Assembly: GCF_037126465.1 (NCBI RefSeq)
Contig: NC_088201.1
Span: 72,190,879-72,254,878 of the forward strand
Source of the DNA: Ornithodoros turicata
Lineage: Eukaryota > Arthropoda > Arachnida > Ixodida > Argasidae
Direction of reading: 5' to 3'
DNA length: 64,000 nt
Shown here: positions 45,283-56,700 of the stretch, piece after piece
How positions within the stretch are numbered: the stretch's first letter is position 1
Layout: each line of letters begins with the position of its first letter
Notes under the pieces: generated by a model
The model's database searches: none
Told to the model about the DNA's origin: nothing
What the model saw: only the letters and a program-made list of their open reading frames with translations
Position numbers and translations under genes: made by a program

Positions 45283-45312
45283 CCTAACCTAACCTAACCC
45301 AACCTATCCTAA
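45283..45312. repeat. Short telomere-like (CCTAA)n tract
   Basis: Six pentamers, four of them exact CCTAA (TTAGG on the other strand), the arthropod telomere unit. An internal tract, not a chromosome end. Confidence 0.7.
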
Positions 45313-45799
45313 AGGAGAGCACTATGGTACATTGCTCTAGATTGAAAAGTGCGGAAAAATTCAAAAATGATAGCCATTGATGCGCTTATTAGTAATGACT
45401 CGTCCAAGCAATTAGATGACAATGGATGTTCTGATGTAGATGGGGAACGCCATCTCGCGTTCTTGGTTACCTTAGACGAAAAAGAAATTGGCATTAGAGC
45501 AGCAAAAACTGAAACAGTTGTTGATGAGGTTACATTAAATGTGGTAAGACAAATTTATAGAAGTAAGCGAGCGGTGGCGTGTTTCTTTATCTTCTTTTTT
45601 TTTTGTCCTCAAGTGAAATGGTTTCGCCTGCAAAGGGTCTCATTATTCTTGCACTAAAAGGCACTGTCGAGTGTTCTGGCCATGGCTCAGGCAAAGACAG
45701 CAGATCAGCCACACGAGTCATCAAACGTACCAGCGTACTGATTAAAGTGACCTGTTTAGCCATGGGAGAGAAGGAAGGGAAGATAATTCGATAATGAAG
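45313..45799. other. No gene recognised
   Basis: The plus-strand frame 45349-45570 is open and acidic but matches no family I know. Confidence 0.3.
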
Positions 45800-45985
45800 G
45801 AACCCGTGTTGCATGCACCCTGCATGTGGCCTTGTTCTAGGTTCTCTTTTCTTCTTTCTTTCTTTTGCTTTTCCGTTTTCCATTCTCCCCTTTTTCTTTT
45901 TTTTTGAATAGCCAGCAGGCTCCTTGCCTGGCAAACCTTACCTTTTTTTTTCCTTAATAGACACATACCCCCACCCCCCGTGTTG
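45800..45985 (+). repeat. LINE 3' terminal fragment
   Basis: A pyrimidine-rich tract, then GAATAGCCAGCAGGCTCC and TGGCAAACCTTACC, then CCCCCACCCCCC. Resembles 27985-28165. Confidence 0.5.
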
Positions 45986-47576
45986 TAGCGATGAGCGATG
46001 GTCATTCAAACACTATCGATAGTACTATCCATGGCTGAGATGACTACTCATTTTAGCTATCCATAGTAAGCTGAACACAGACCAAACCCACTTGCTGCAA
46101 AAATGTAGAAGTCACTGCTCCCAGTTGTGTTATCAATCTAATCAAATACCCTTATAGTTTCACGGTAGATTTTTTTTTAAATAGTTGCGAACCGTTAGCA
46201 TGAAAAAAAAAAACTAATACATAACACAGGAGCTGCCAGTTCCGAAAAAACGACGGAAACTCCTGTTCTGCTTAAACCAACAAAGTAGAAAAAGAGATTT
46301 CGTGGATTGTTGTGCGCTATGCTTGTGGTTAATATTATTCAGAGCAGCCTGTAAGAAAGAAGCACACTGTAAGAAAAATTGCCGTAATTGTGCTGCACAA
46401 GTGACTGCTAACTCTCTTGCCGGCATATGTGCCCTAACCTATAGGCTGCACAAAATCGGTTTGGAGTGCACACTGCACTTCTTAAGTCCTCGTCTTTATC
46501 GCGCTCTGCAGCAATACACACTGCATAGTTCCAAACTGGACTTTCGCAGCTTAAGAGGGGATACCACCTCCGTCGGCCCCACGTATTTTCTATGGGACAA
46601 ACTTTGCAGTCTCTTTCGGTAAATAAATAACCGATTTATTATAGCATTCAGAACTGCGCTTTTTCGCTCCAGAAAAATTATTGGTTTTCTCAAGCCATTT
46701 TTCTAAACACGTTACTGAAGCACAAAAATTACCAAAATTCGATACTCAAGCTTTGACACGCTCTTGTAAAAAAACTAGGAGACGTATGCGGAAAATTTTC
46801 TGAAGCGATAAAGCAAAAATCTTTCTAGAGCATTTTAACGCCAGGATCATCCGCATCCGATTATCTGTTCTCTCGATATATGATAAAATGTGAAGGTTGG
46901 TAAAGCGCTGCATTTTGCGCCTGCCTGTGGCGCCATATCGCGGGCTACAGGGGTAAAAAGAATCCCTCCGCCACACAGCAGTGTAAATACAACACCCTAT
47001 CCAAGATTCCCTTTCCTGACAGGTTCCATTCCCGCTGTTGAAGTCTTTGACACAGCTCTTTTGGGGAGATTAGGTAAGGGAATGACAAACGCGTCTGCTG
47101 TATCGGGAGTGTTGGAGATAGTGTGTGTGTTGCAATCTCCCAGTCTGTTCCCTGCCTTGGGTTTTTCCGACCTGATCGGCATGACAATGCACGTTTTCCG
47201 GCAGGCAAGCCTCCAGCTATGTCGTATCATCCTTGTTTTTTTTTACACCATGGGTCCTACGTGTATATGGTGCTGTCTTTGCAAGCATACTAGTTTTTAA
47301 TTGTACTGAAGTGATGAATATCGGCACTGCTTTTGTTATTAGTTGCTCCGGTGCAGGGGTTTATGAAAAAAATGCCCCCCCCCCCACACACAAAAAAAGC
47401 CACCGAAAAAATTATCCCCTGAAAGAAATGTCCACAAAAAAAAGTCCCCTGAGAGACATCCACTATTGATATGCGTGGGCTTGTTCACTTTGGGCGTCGA
47501 CTTTTTGCTACAGTGTGAATAAACACCGGGGCGGGGGGGGATATGAAGATATATTAAGCAAAAGGGGAAAAAGGAA
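45986..47576. other. No gene recognised
   Basis: CACTATCGATAGTACTATCC at 46008-46027 looks like a hAT-type subterminal motif. 47370-47450 has four A-run/CCCC alternations. No protein-coding signal supported. Confidence 0.3.
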
Positions 47577-48606
47577 GACTATTCTCTAGAGAACTGGCCT
47601 AGGATTTTCCCTCTCCCTCGCGCGCCCCGCCCACCCGGAGCGCGCCAATGGGAGGACGCGTGGGCGGAGTCGACTTTCATTGCCATCTGGAGGCAGAGGT
47701 TCGAACGTAGACGGAGACGTGCTTTTCGCGATGCTATGTCCACTGGGTCGTTCCATTCACCATGGCCCTGAGGTGGCCCGTGTTCCAGAGATGGCGCTGC
47801 TCGATCTAACCTAGGGACGTGCGTTCCTTGGGACCACGAAAATGGTCGGCGGTAAGTACTGTGTCTGAGCGATGCTCGCGTTTGTCTGTTTGTTTGTTTT
47901 TGCTTTTAATGAACGTTTTATGATGACTTGTTTTTGCTTTTAGTAAACGCTTCATGATCGGCGTCTCTGAGCGATGCCCGCGTTTGTTTGTTTGTTTGTT
48001 TTTGCTTTTAATGAACGTTTATGATGGCTTGTTTTTGCTTTTAATAAACGTTTCATGACCGGCGTCCCTGAGCGATGGCCGCGTTTGTTTGTTTGTTTTT
48101 GCTTTTAATGAACGTTTTATGATGGCTTGTTTTTGCTTTTAATAAACGTTTCATGATCGGCGTTCATTAAAAGCAAAAACAAACAAACAAACGCGGGCAT
48201 CGCTCGGAGACGCCGATCATGAAGCGTTTACTAAAAGCAAAAACAAGCCATCATAAAACGTTCATTAAAAGCAAAAACAAACAGACAAACGCGAGCATCG
48301 CTCAGACACAGTACTTATCGCCGACCATTTTCGTGGTCCCAAGGAACGCGCGTCCCTAGGTTCACAGATCGAGCAGCGCCATCTCTGGAACACGGGCCAA
48401 CTCAGGGCCATGGTGAATGGAACGACCCCAAACGACCCAGTGGACATAACATCGCGAAAAGCACGTCTTCGTCTACGTTCGAACCTCTGCCCCCAGATGG
48501 CAATGAAAGTCGACTCCGCCCACGCGTCCTCCCATTGGCGCGCTCCGGGTGGGCGGGGCGCGCGAGGGAGAGGGAAAATCCTAGGCCAGTTCTCTAGAGA
48601 ATAGTC
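47577..48606. repeat. 1.03-kb inverted repeat whose arms resemble a promoter plus first exon
   Basis: GACTATTCTCTAGAGAAC at 47577 pairs with the reverse at 48589-48606, and the outer arms (about 290 and 303 bp) pair nearly throughout. Each arm, read inward, has GC boxes, a CCAAT box (GCGCCAATGG), a leader, AAAATGGTCGGCG and then, in the left arm only, GTAAGT; the right arm has ATAAGT. So each arm looks like a TATA-less promoter, 5' UTR, start codon and donor. Between them lie tandem repeats. No coding exon follows in either direction. Confidence 0.7.
47867..48160. repeat. Three tandem units of about 100 bp inside the inverted repeat
   Basis: Units start GAGCGATG(C/G)(T/C)CGCG near 47867, 47971 and 48071. 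Each holds GTTTGTTTGTTTTTGC and two TTTTGCTTTTA(A/G)T(A/G)AACG words. An inverted set of about 1.5 units follows to 48305. Confidence 0.75.
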
Positions 48607-48969
48607 AAAAGGAAAGGTCAACCGAAGCGAGTAGTCGTATACTCTATTCGAATTCCGAATCAAACATGAAATTCAAAGTTCAAATTCCTAATCGAATATA
48701 TGTTTCTTCCAAACCGAACACATTTCAATAATCGCGAAGCTACACACGTTAGACTGGCATAGGGAGGGCATAAAATAATGTGATCGCTACTCCAGCATGG
48801 AAAGCGACGGACGACACGAAACGTCTAAGTAAATTGTAGGAAGATAAGATAAGTTGATAAGGAAATTTAAAGATTACGTTCGTTTCATGCCGAATAATGA
48901 TTTCGCATATGGTGGACACGGTGGACGGGTGTAGGAGAAAATGGACCAGAAAAAAATGGCCCCGCAAGC
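48607..48969. other. No gene; ATTCGAATTCC-rich stretch
   Basis: 48650-48710 carries permuted ATTCGAA/AATTC words typical of small hAT-like MITEs, without definable ends. Confidence 0.3.
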
Positions 48970-49125
48970 AGACTTGTGTCCGTTACTCGACAAAAGTAAT
49001 TCATTACCGTTACCGTTACTTCTACCCAAAAAGTAATTTTTAACGTTACCAATTACTCGACTCCAAATGTGATCGAGTAACGAGTAGAAAAGTAACGCGT
49101 TACTCCGGTCGTTACTCTGCATTCA
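48970..49125. mobile_element. hAT-like remnant (GTAACGTTAC-type subterminal repeats)
   Basis: Alternating AGTAATTCATTACCGTTACC and CGAGTAACGAGTA words resemble the ends of the 4.4-kb element, but no clear terminus remains. Confidence 0.4.
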
Positions 49126-49194
49126 GGCAAATTGTCAGGCAGTCTTTGTGTGCCTCAGAAAAAAAAGAAAAGAAAACGAAAGAAAAAAAAGAGA

Positions 49195-49400
49195 TGTTCA
49201 ATTCAATTCAATTCAATTCTTTATTTCCCAAACAAGTTGGTGGGGAGATGTTCATCAGCGGAACAGATGAAGTACAGCAAAAAACACGAACGCGTAGGAG
49301 AGGTAGATCTGTACGTCTACTGTATTTATGGCCCCGGAAGAAGTTGACCAGATTGTGGAAGAACATTGGGTGGAATTTCCCCATGACTCACTAAACCCCT
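49195..49400 (-). repeat. LINE-like 3' terminus with (AATTG)n tail, minus orientation
   Basis: ATTCAATTCAATTCAATTC then TTTATTTCCC at 49198-49227 is, on the minus strand, an AATAAA followed by an AATTG-repeat tail. Confidence 0.4.
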
Positions 49401-50174
49401 AAAGCTGCCCTAGCTCACTAGCGATCGTTCGCTGGATGCTAGTAGTTTTCATGTGTTAGTCAGACTTTCCTGTGTCGATGTTTTATGGATAATAAAAGCT
49501 GTACATACACTTATTCAATTGTTTCATTGCCCTTACAACTCCGCTTCTGCTGATGATACGGCTAATCTACAATTGAAGTATGAGAAGACAACTGAAAAAC
49601 CTTTATCTGACTTTATCTGACAGCTTGTCAGCGCCCTGTCACTTCTTTCGATCTGACCAAAAGCACGAAAATACTATATAGGAAAATATTAGTATCCAGG
49701 TTGAGTTGGGAACTACATCCAACGACACCCACGTACAGTGAGCGTTAAATCGGAGCCTCAGGATATGCGATTCATTTCATTGGTATGAATGCTATGGTGA
49801 GCTACGAATACAGAAGGTAATGCGCCATTTTGCTCACTACGCTGTAGTACTTCCTTTTATAAAAGAACGCGGCTACCATGTTTACATCACATTTGCCAGA
49901 TATACGTAAAATGCAGCAGGACGTTGGAAGATTGGTGAGTAAACGTCTGGTGAGCAATTGTCGGGTGGTGCACGATTCCCCCGAATTCTACTCTCCGGTA
50001 TCGATTCCCCCGGCACGGTACGGCCGCCCCCATTTCGCCCGTCGCGTCTACCCCGTCCAAGAATATGACCCAGAAAAAGGAGAACAAGACAAAAAGGGTT
50101 TGGATGGTGAATAACAGTTTTATTTTTCACCTGAACACTTTTGTTCATAATATAATAATGCCTTCTTTATGTGT
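49401..50174. other. No gene recognised
   Basis: Open frames near 49878-50148 on both strands lack motifs. They lie downstream of the MULE stop codon. Confidence 0.3.
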
Positions 50175-51367
50175 TTATGTGTGTTTTATATGTTTATAAT
50201 GCCTATATGCCCAAAAATGTTGAGCTTTGTCCTGGAACTGTTCAAGGTTGATCTCACCGCGGCTCAGACGTTCCTCCAGCTTCCATATTTCTTCATCTTT
50301 CATGTCCCACTTTTTCATCCTCTTCCGTGCTCTGCCACCACTGGACAGCTGAAGTAGGGTTACCCTGCCTGTTGCTTCGTCTTTTTTGATCATGTGGATG
50401 AACGCGTAGATATTTGGGTGGGCCTTTCCCAGCATGTGGTTAATCTTCCTGTAAAAAGAAAGTGTGATTCAGTTTTTTGCACAAACCACGTGATGTGAAT
50501 AACTGCGCTAGAGCAAGGCAAATTTCATTCCCATTCATAGCTCACCGGTGCCAGGCCTCCTTTAGGTTGTTGGTTCGAGCACTGCGGTTGTTGTAATGGT
50601 TCCACTGATTTATATCGAAGGAGACCATCATCCATACGTCTTCGAGATATAAGATGAAGGCCGGAATCCCTGGCACCAATGGGGCTGTGGCCTTCAGTTC
50701 GTTCCAGGCGACACGAACAAATGACACCGGAACAAATGCCAAGCTAACAGACTTCCTGACGAAAGCCTTCACTGACGGGTCGTCGCTGTACGCAGTGCTT
50801 AGTCCAAGTACGTGGACCTTTCTCCATATGGCTTGGCCAAAATGGAAAATGGCAGCCCCTGTGGGTTGCTCGAGGAAACGTATACAAGAGTGCCTGAATC
50901 AGCGCCACTTCGAAGTCCGTCCTCACGACTGTCATTCTGTGTCGGAGCTCGTGGTCGCTAAGACACTCAAGGAAACGCGTGAAGGTGGCGACATACACTT
51001 CCCGTGACTTGCCGGGCAGGAGGAAATAGGCGGTATTAACACTACATCCGTTTTTGACAGAGCTAACTGTGAGCACTTGAAATAATATTGAAGGGCACGA
51101 AAAGAACGTGCCGTCAACGAAAACTTCGTCGGCCTCGCAGAACACCGTGAAACCTTCTTGCGTGGCGAAACACAAGATACGACCTGCACTCATCGTTCGG
51201 TCAAACAAAAGGAAGTCCTGTCCGTTCAACGTTTGAGTGTATGGGGCAGTTAGCTGCAAATCAGCTGCCACCTGCGGCAGATTCGGTTGCTGTCGGCGTT
51301 TCTCCCGGTATATGACACTTCTCAGGCTCCCGAATGTCGGACTATGGGCAAGAACTTCGTCCTCCAC
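50175..51367 (-). pseudogene. MULE transposase (pfam10551-like), frameshifted
   Basis: Minus strand, exons 51367-50546 and 50448-50175. The acceptors are TTATGCAG and TTTTTACAG, the donor CCG/GTGAGC, and the phases agree. Exon 1: GRILCFATQEGF, EVFVDGTFFSCPSIL (first Asp), TAYFLLPGKSREVY, VVRTDFEVALIQAL (second Asp) and RGCHF. An extra C near 50845 shifts the frame, after which GQAIWRKVHVLGLSTAYSDD and WNHYNNRSARTNNLKEAWHR (third acidic residue region) follow. Exon 2: KINHMLGKAHPNIYAFIHMIKKDEATG and an acidic, helical C-terminus. The N-terminal exon is not found. One base change would separate this from an open ORF, so it is a recent death or a sequencing error. Confidence 0.75.
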
Positions 51368-51954
51368 CTGCATAAAATATTTAAGTGGCGGTTAGGATAT
51401 GCAAACGGGTTACAAGCGCGATAACAAAGAAACAATGCGGTAACGTTTGCTACACACAAGCTGAAGATCTTGCCCCTGGGCAAGCTGTAGACACGCGTCG
51501 CTGTGTGAACAAGGCCTTAAAGGGACGGTCTCGTACCCCCTGCCCCTCTCATAAAGTGTACCATCCGATTGCCTTTTGTTGAAAATGGAATACTGCGAAT
51601 TTACCCGACAAAACACGCCGCAGTTATTAAATAACCGAATTCAATTGATAAAGATTGCAGAGCATACCGCGATCTGTGTTGGCAACAGTAAGAACGGCCA
51701 CGTCGCCCTGCGGGAAAGTCCGTGATAGGATACAGGAATCGTCTGCTCTTGTGCGCGCTAGTGCATCGTCGTGAGCAGACGACTTTCAGAAGTTACTAGG
51801 CACCGCGTCAACTCTCGTATATTTTCTTTCAGTTCTCAGGTGAAAAATGCACATTCTAAGAAGTGGCAAGCATGGTGGTTTAGAACAACTATGTTAATCC
51901 TCAGAGACAAGTTAAAAGTCGCAGGACAACCCCACCCACAATCACAAATCTGAA
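51368..51954. other. 5' flank of the second MULE; no gene seen
   Basis: TTAA at 51517 followed by AGGGACGGTCTCGTAC resembles the left terminus of the 33.2-kb element but has no partner. Confidence 0.35.
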
Positions 51955-52089
51955 ATCCATGACGAAAACCCGAGACTGGGAAAAGACGGAAAACAGACGA
52001 CACAACAAAAAGACTCAAAAGTGTTTTGAGACTTTTTGTTGTGTCGTCTGTTTTTCGTCTTTTCCCAGTCTCGGGTTTTCGTCATGGAT
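51955..52089. repeat. 135-bp near-perfect hairpin
   Basis: ATCCATGACGAAAACCCGAG...GACTCAAAA pairs almost base for base with TTTTGAGACT...TCGTCATGGAT across a loop of three to four nucleotides near 52022. It has no TIR element structure and no hammerhead core. Confidence 0.8.
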
Positions 52090-53610
52090 CTTAGCCACCA
52101 GCTCGCTTGCTTTTTAACCATTTTATCTGTACAAATCTGAAGTCGCTGGCCATCGGCGCACGCGGTCGCATTACAGCTCCGACCAAAAATATATTACGCG
52201 CGCTTCCATTACACTCCCCGTTGCACACTGATCATGCTTCGAAATGAAGTGTCGCTGACGACGTACATGGAGAAGGAGTGCGTGTTTATTTAAAAACCGC
52301 ATTAAATACTCCCCGAAAGAAAGCACGTGACTTAGCTTCCAGGTATCCGATTATGCGCCACATTATGGGGGACCCCACAGTCAATGCTCGGGCTACATTC
52401 TCCGCACGCGGAGGTATATGCCTGAGTGTCCTCATTTCGAGAGCAAAGGGGATGACTTAACCATAGCCTCTTATATTTGAGTATGCCTGCTCTTTCGCCT
52501 CGAAGCGCCCGTTCAACCTCCTCCCCTATCCTCCTCTCCACCGGGCCGCTTGGGGCGCTCGCATCCTAGGGTTCTCCTCAATGCAAATGCTATGGAGCCC
52601 TCGCGCAATTAGTAGTAATATGCGTTGACGACTGCCACTACTGGGATGGATGATTGGGAAATCTATTAATATTAAATCAGGTATTTTTTAAGAAATTCGA
52701 CTGCTCGGGATATTGATTCTGAGTTGCGCAAAAACCTCATTGAAAAGTGGAGAACCCAACGCTGCCGGCGCTCTTGGTGTCATATGCGTATTTTTCATCA
52801 CATTATGTAAAATTGCAGTAGCGTCTTGCTTTGAACTGTATGCGCAAATACGTGGCCTACAGGTTTGACAGCTGCTGTTGCACGCGTACATGTGTACACA
52901 TTATTGTAACGAACTACTCCAGGAATTACGAAATGGTGTTAACTCCGCGCTTTGATTTCTTTATTTCTTTCTTTCAAGAAAGATAATAAAGCTGATCGTT
53001 ACAAAGAAGCAGGCTGCTTGCTGTCGTGCCCTCTTGTACCACAGAAGTCATTTTTAACACCCGTTTTTTTTCCTATAAAACTGTTAAGTAGACCAGTAAG
53101 ATGCACCATGAGATGTAATTCACACCATAGAGTCATAATTATCGCAGAAATTGAGTTTAAAGTACGCCGCAAAAAGCGACCGTGCGCAACGGTGGTGGGG
53201 AGCAGAACCAGCAAATGATCTGCTGGGGACCTCCCGCTGACGTTGTAGGGGGGGCGCTCGCTGATTGGTACAGAGAAATGCTGTCTGCTACTCAGCTGTT
53301 CGGGGCTCTGAAAAAGCATTACTCTGGCTCGGTCATGATTTCCTAAAATTCACGGTGCCTTGTTCTACGAAACACATGATTCATTTATCGCTATCACTAA
53401 CGCTACGGAATCACAAGACTGCAGAACAGTGCAACAGTTGCTGTAATACCGGCCGCAGCAAACAGCTGTTTCTTTATTGTCGAAGGTATTTAGAAGAGAT
53501 GACTGTATTTTGTTTCCGTATATTTTTAACGCGAATTTATTGCTTCTATCGCCTCACAGAAACGTCCTTCAAAAGAGATCTTACAGTAGACGGATCACCG
53601 CGCACACTGC
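52090..53610. other. Gene-poor 5' region of the THAP/Kolobok gene
   Basis: Reads on both strands give only short frames without motifs. The element terminus or upstream regulatory region of the next gene should be here, but no TIR was identified. Confidence 0.35.
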
Positions 53611-53640
53611 TATATAAACCCTAACACAACCGTCACTGGT
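53611..53640 (+). promoter_or_regulatory. TATA box and initiator of the THAP/Kolobok gene
   Basis: TATATAAA at 53611-53618, followed about 20 nt later by TCACTGG (an initiator-like site). The ATG is at 53738. Confidence 0.55.
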
Positions 53641-53737
53641 CCTCTCATTTCAGCTAGTTTTAAGTAAGCGCAACGCGGCTGAAACTGTGTATGGTAATCG
53701 GTGCCTTGCCTGACGCAATCCGCTGCAATCCTGCGTA

Positions 53738-56700
53738 ATGCGTGTGTGCGGCGTTCGTGGCTGTGTAAACACCAAAGAATCCCGCTCTGGTGGACGAAAG
53801 GGACCGGGTATTCGCTATCACAAGGTTCCAAAGAACGAGCCCGCACGAACCACATGGCTGAGGTTGATAGGACGTGATGCCGTCCCACAGAACTTCGAGA
53901 TCTCCGTCTGTTATTTGCACTTCCGATCGGATTACGTATTGAACATGGCACTCGCGGACGCTTCCGGAGTTGGGAGATTCCGAGGTAGACTGACGCCTGG
54001 CGCGACGCTGTCGTTGAACCTGCCGACGGGCGATCAGCATGCAGTGCAACAGAAAAACAAGGTACGTATTACAACGCGTCGTGTAATATAGACACCCATA
54101 CCACATACGTATATGCACATACGTATGTTTTCTGTCTTGCGGGTTTGAGCCTTCTTTGTGTCAGTCACTTTCTCCAATTCAGGCCAGCCTGTGTATCCCA
54201 GAAGGATGTGACAGCCAAGCTAGTGATGGTAAAACTGCATGGACTGGCTCCATGGTTCTTGTGAGTATATGGTGGCATTGGGTTTTGTAGGAGACATGAT
54301 TTTACGGTAACATTTATTGATGTTGCACTGCCTCACAATGTTGTTTACAGGCTTCCCAACCTGGTAACGAAGAAAGCAGCTACGCATCTGAAACAGTGTG
54401 TGCTTCCCCTGCACTTCTGTCTCCCAATGTAAGCAACTTATCAAGTTTACGGTGCTCCAGCGTGCTCAGTTATAACATATACACTGTTCGGTAACTGAAC
54501 GGTATTCTGCAAGACGTTATCTGATCTAAGAGTGCATGTTGTGTGTATGTGCAGGTACACATGCCTTTTACAGTAACATTTATTGATGCTGCACTGCGCC
54601 TCGCAATATTATTTACAGGCTTCCCAACATGGTAACGAAGAAAGCAGCCACGCATCTGAAACAGTGCGTGCTTCCCCTGGATTTCTGTCTCCCGATGTGA
54701 GTGTCGACTCTTACATTGTAATATTACTTATATATGACATGCATACAAATTGTCACAAAGTACTGCAAATAACATGTGACTCTACGTGATACATGGTTTC
54801 CAAAGAGAAATCGGGTTCAACTGCAATTACTCCTATCCTGATCCGGGAAGGAATAATCTGGTTTACCATGGAGATGCCATACCATAATGTACAGGGCTCA
54901 AACCTTCCAACCAATCTCCTATTACCATGACCTAGCTCCAATACTAGCACCAGCACAAATCTGGCGGAGAACACTGCATTCAGTACCGAATCTGACCCAT
55001 GTTCTTTCGAGGAGTGGCAGGATGTTGACATGCTGTAGCTTGTTGTCATTGTGGGTGGAAATGACCTGAGCAGAAAATAAAATCTGGGGCAATCTTCGGG
55101 ACGCCTGTGCTGAATCTGTCTGTTGAGTCTGCCTCCACATGTCTTGACAACAAGCAACACCATGTCAACACCCAGCCTTCGAAAGAACGGTGTCAGACCC
55201 GGTACAGTCTGTGATGTTCACCGCCAGTCGGGCCTTATCGGAGTGAGATCATGGTAATGGAAGATTGATTGGAAGTTCCGAGCAATGTACATTAGCAGAG
55301 TCTCTGGCATTTTGTTTCTTCAATGCAGCTCGACACGACCCCTCCAAACACCCTGGAGTGCATGAACTGTGGATGCAAGCAGCTCAAAAGCACATGTTCA
55401 ACCGAAGAGAAAGGCACACAGTATTCTCCACCGAAGGAGTCAAGATGGACCCAAACAGTACTTACGAAGACTAGAACAACTGGTATGAGCAACATAACGA
55501 CATAAGTGTAACATGTGGCTCATAGGATTTTGTACCTCTAGGCACACAAGCAAATCGTAATGTTGCGGCGCTGCAGACATCATGTACTCAGACAAGTGAA
55601 GAGCTTTGTCAAACTCAGCTACAGGACAGTGGGCTTCCTTGGCAGTCAATGCAAACATCGTGTAACCGGACAAGTGAGGAGCCCCATCAAGCTAACCAAC
55701 AAGACACCGCAGTGCAATGGGAACCAAAGCGTTGTTCCACACCAGTTATGGACGTGACAGAGAGCAGTATCGGTGACACCGAAAACCCAGCAGACACTAC
55801 ATATGTACCGAGTAATGACAGTGTTCTCAGGTAATTACAGTTGTACTTCCATATCTTGGGTTTTTCTCTGGGTATATTTATATATGTTACATGCAAACTC
55901 GTTGCAGTGACCGCCATCAATACCGGTCTGTGGATCCACAGGAGGAGCCAAAATACATTGTGTTTGAAAGCAAACTGAAGGAACTCTTTCGTGTATGTAC
56001 CACATGTTTGAGTTCATGCACTTCGTCATTCAGCTGTGTCGGATCCCTGCTTCGAGTGAAATGCTACTGTCCAGATGGCCACATTTTCTGTTGGGAAAGC
56101 CAGCCGTACATAGCCAATAAGCCTGCTGGGAATGTGCTTTTGTCAGCTGCCATTCTATTCAGCGGAGCCAGCCCAATACCAACACTGCGTATGCTTCAAC
56201 TGATAAATGTCAAGGTATGTCCATACTCTGCCCCTAGGAACTAGATGTATCTAGACAAAGTTTAGCGGTTATTTTTACCCTTTAGGCCATCTGTGACAAC
56301 ACATTTTTCTGCTACCAGCGAGGCTATCTTCTTCCCGCAATAACAGAGGTATGCGCTGTTAATATTTGTTCTTTCACGGATTTAGTAGATCATGAAAAGT
56401 AGCCCTATTACTAATGTGCTTTCTACCTGCTGCAGGTATGGATACAACACCAAGCCACACTCCTGGTTGAGATGCAGGGCAGGAGAATCAACTTAGCTGC
56501 TGACGGACGGTGTGATTCACCTGGACATAATGCAAAATACCTTTCCTACAACTTCTACAACTGGGAGTTGAACAAAGTCATCCACACTGTCCAGGTCCAG
56601 GTGTGTGCTTTGTAAATATCTGTCTGGAGTACAGTCAAACTCCTTTAGAACGAAGCTCAGGGGACCGCGAAAAAATTTCGTAGTAAAGGTCAGCCATCTT

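Noticed and set aside
45349..45570. Acidic plus-strand frame as a host exon
   Set aside because: No acceptor or donor of good quality and no family match.
51517..51540. Left terminus of a TTAA element spanning the Kolobok gene
   Set aside because: Only one end is seen; no inverted partner in the window.
51955..52089. Second hammerhead ribozyme locus
   Set aside because: The hairpin lacks CTGATGA and the GAAA core spacing.
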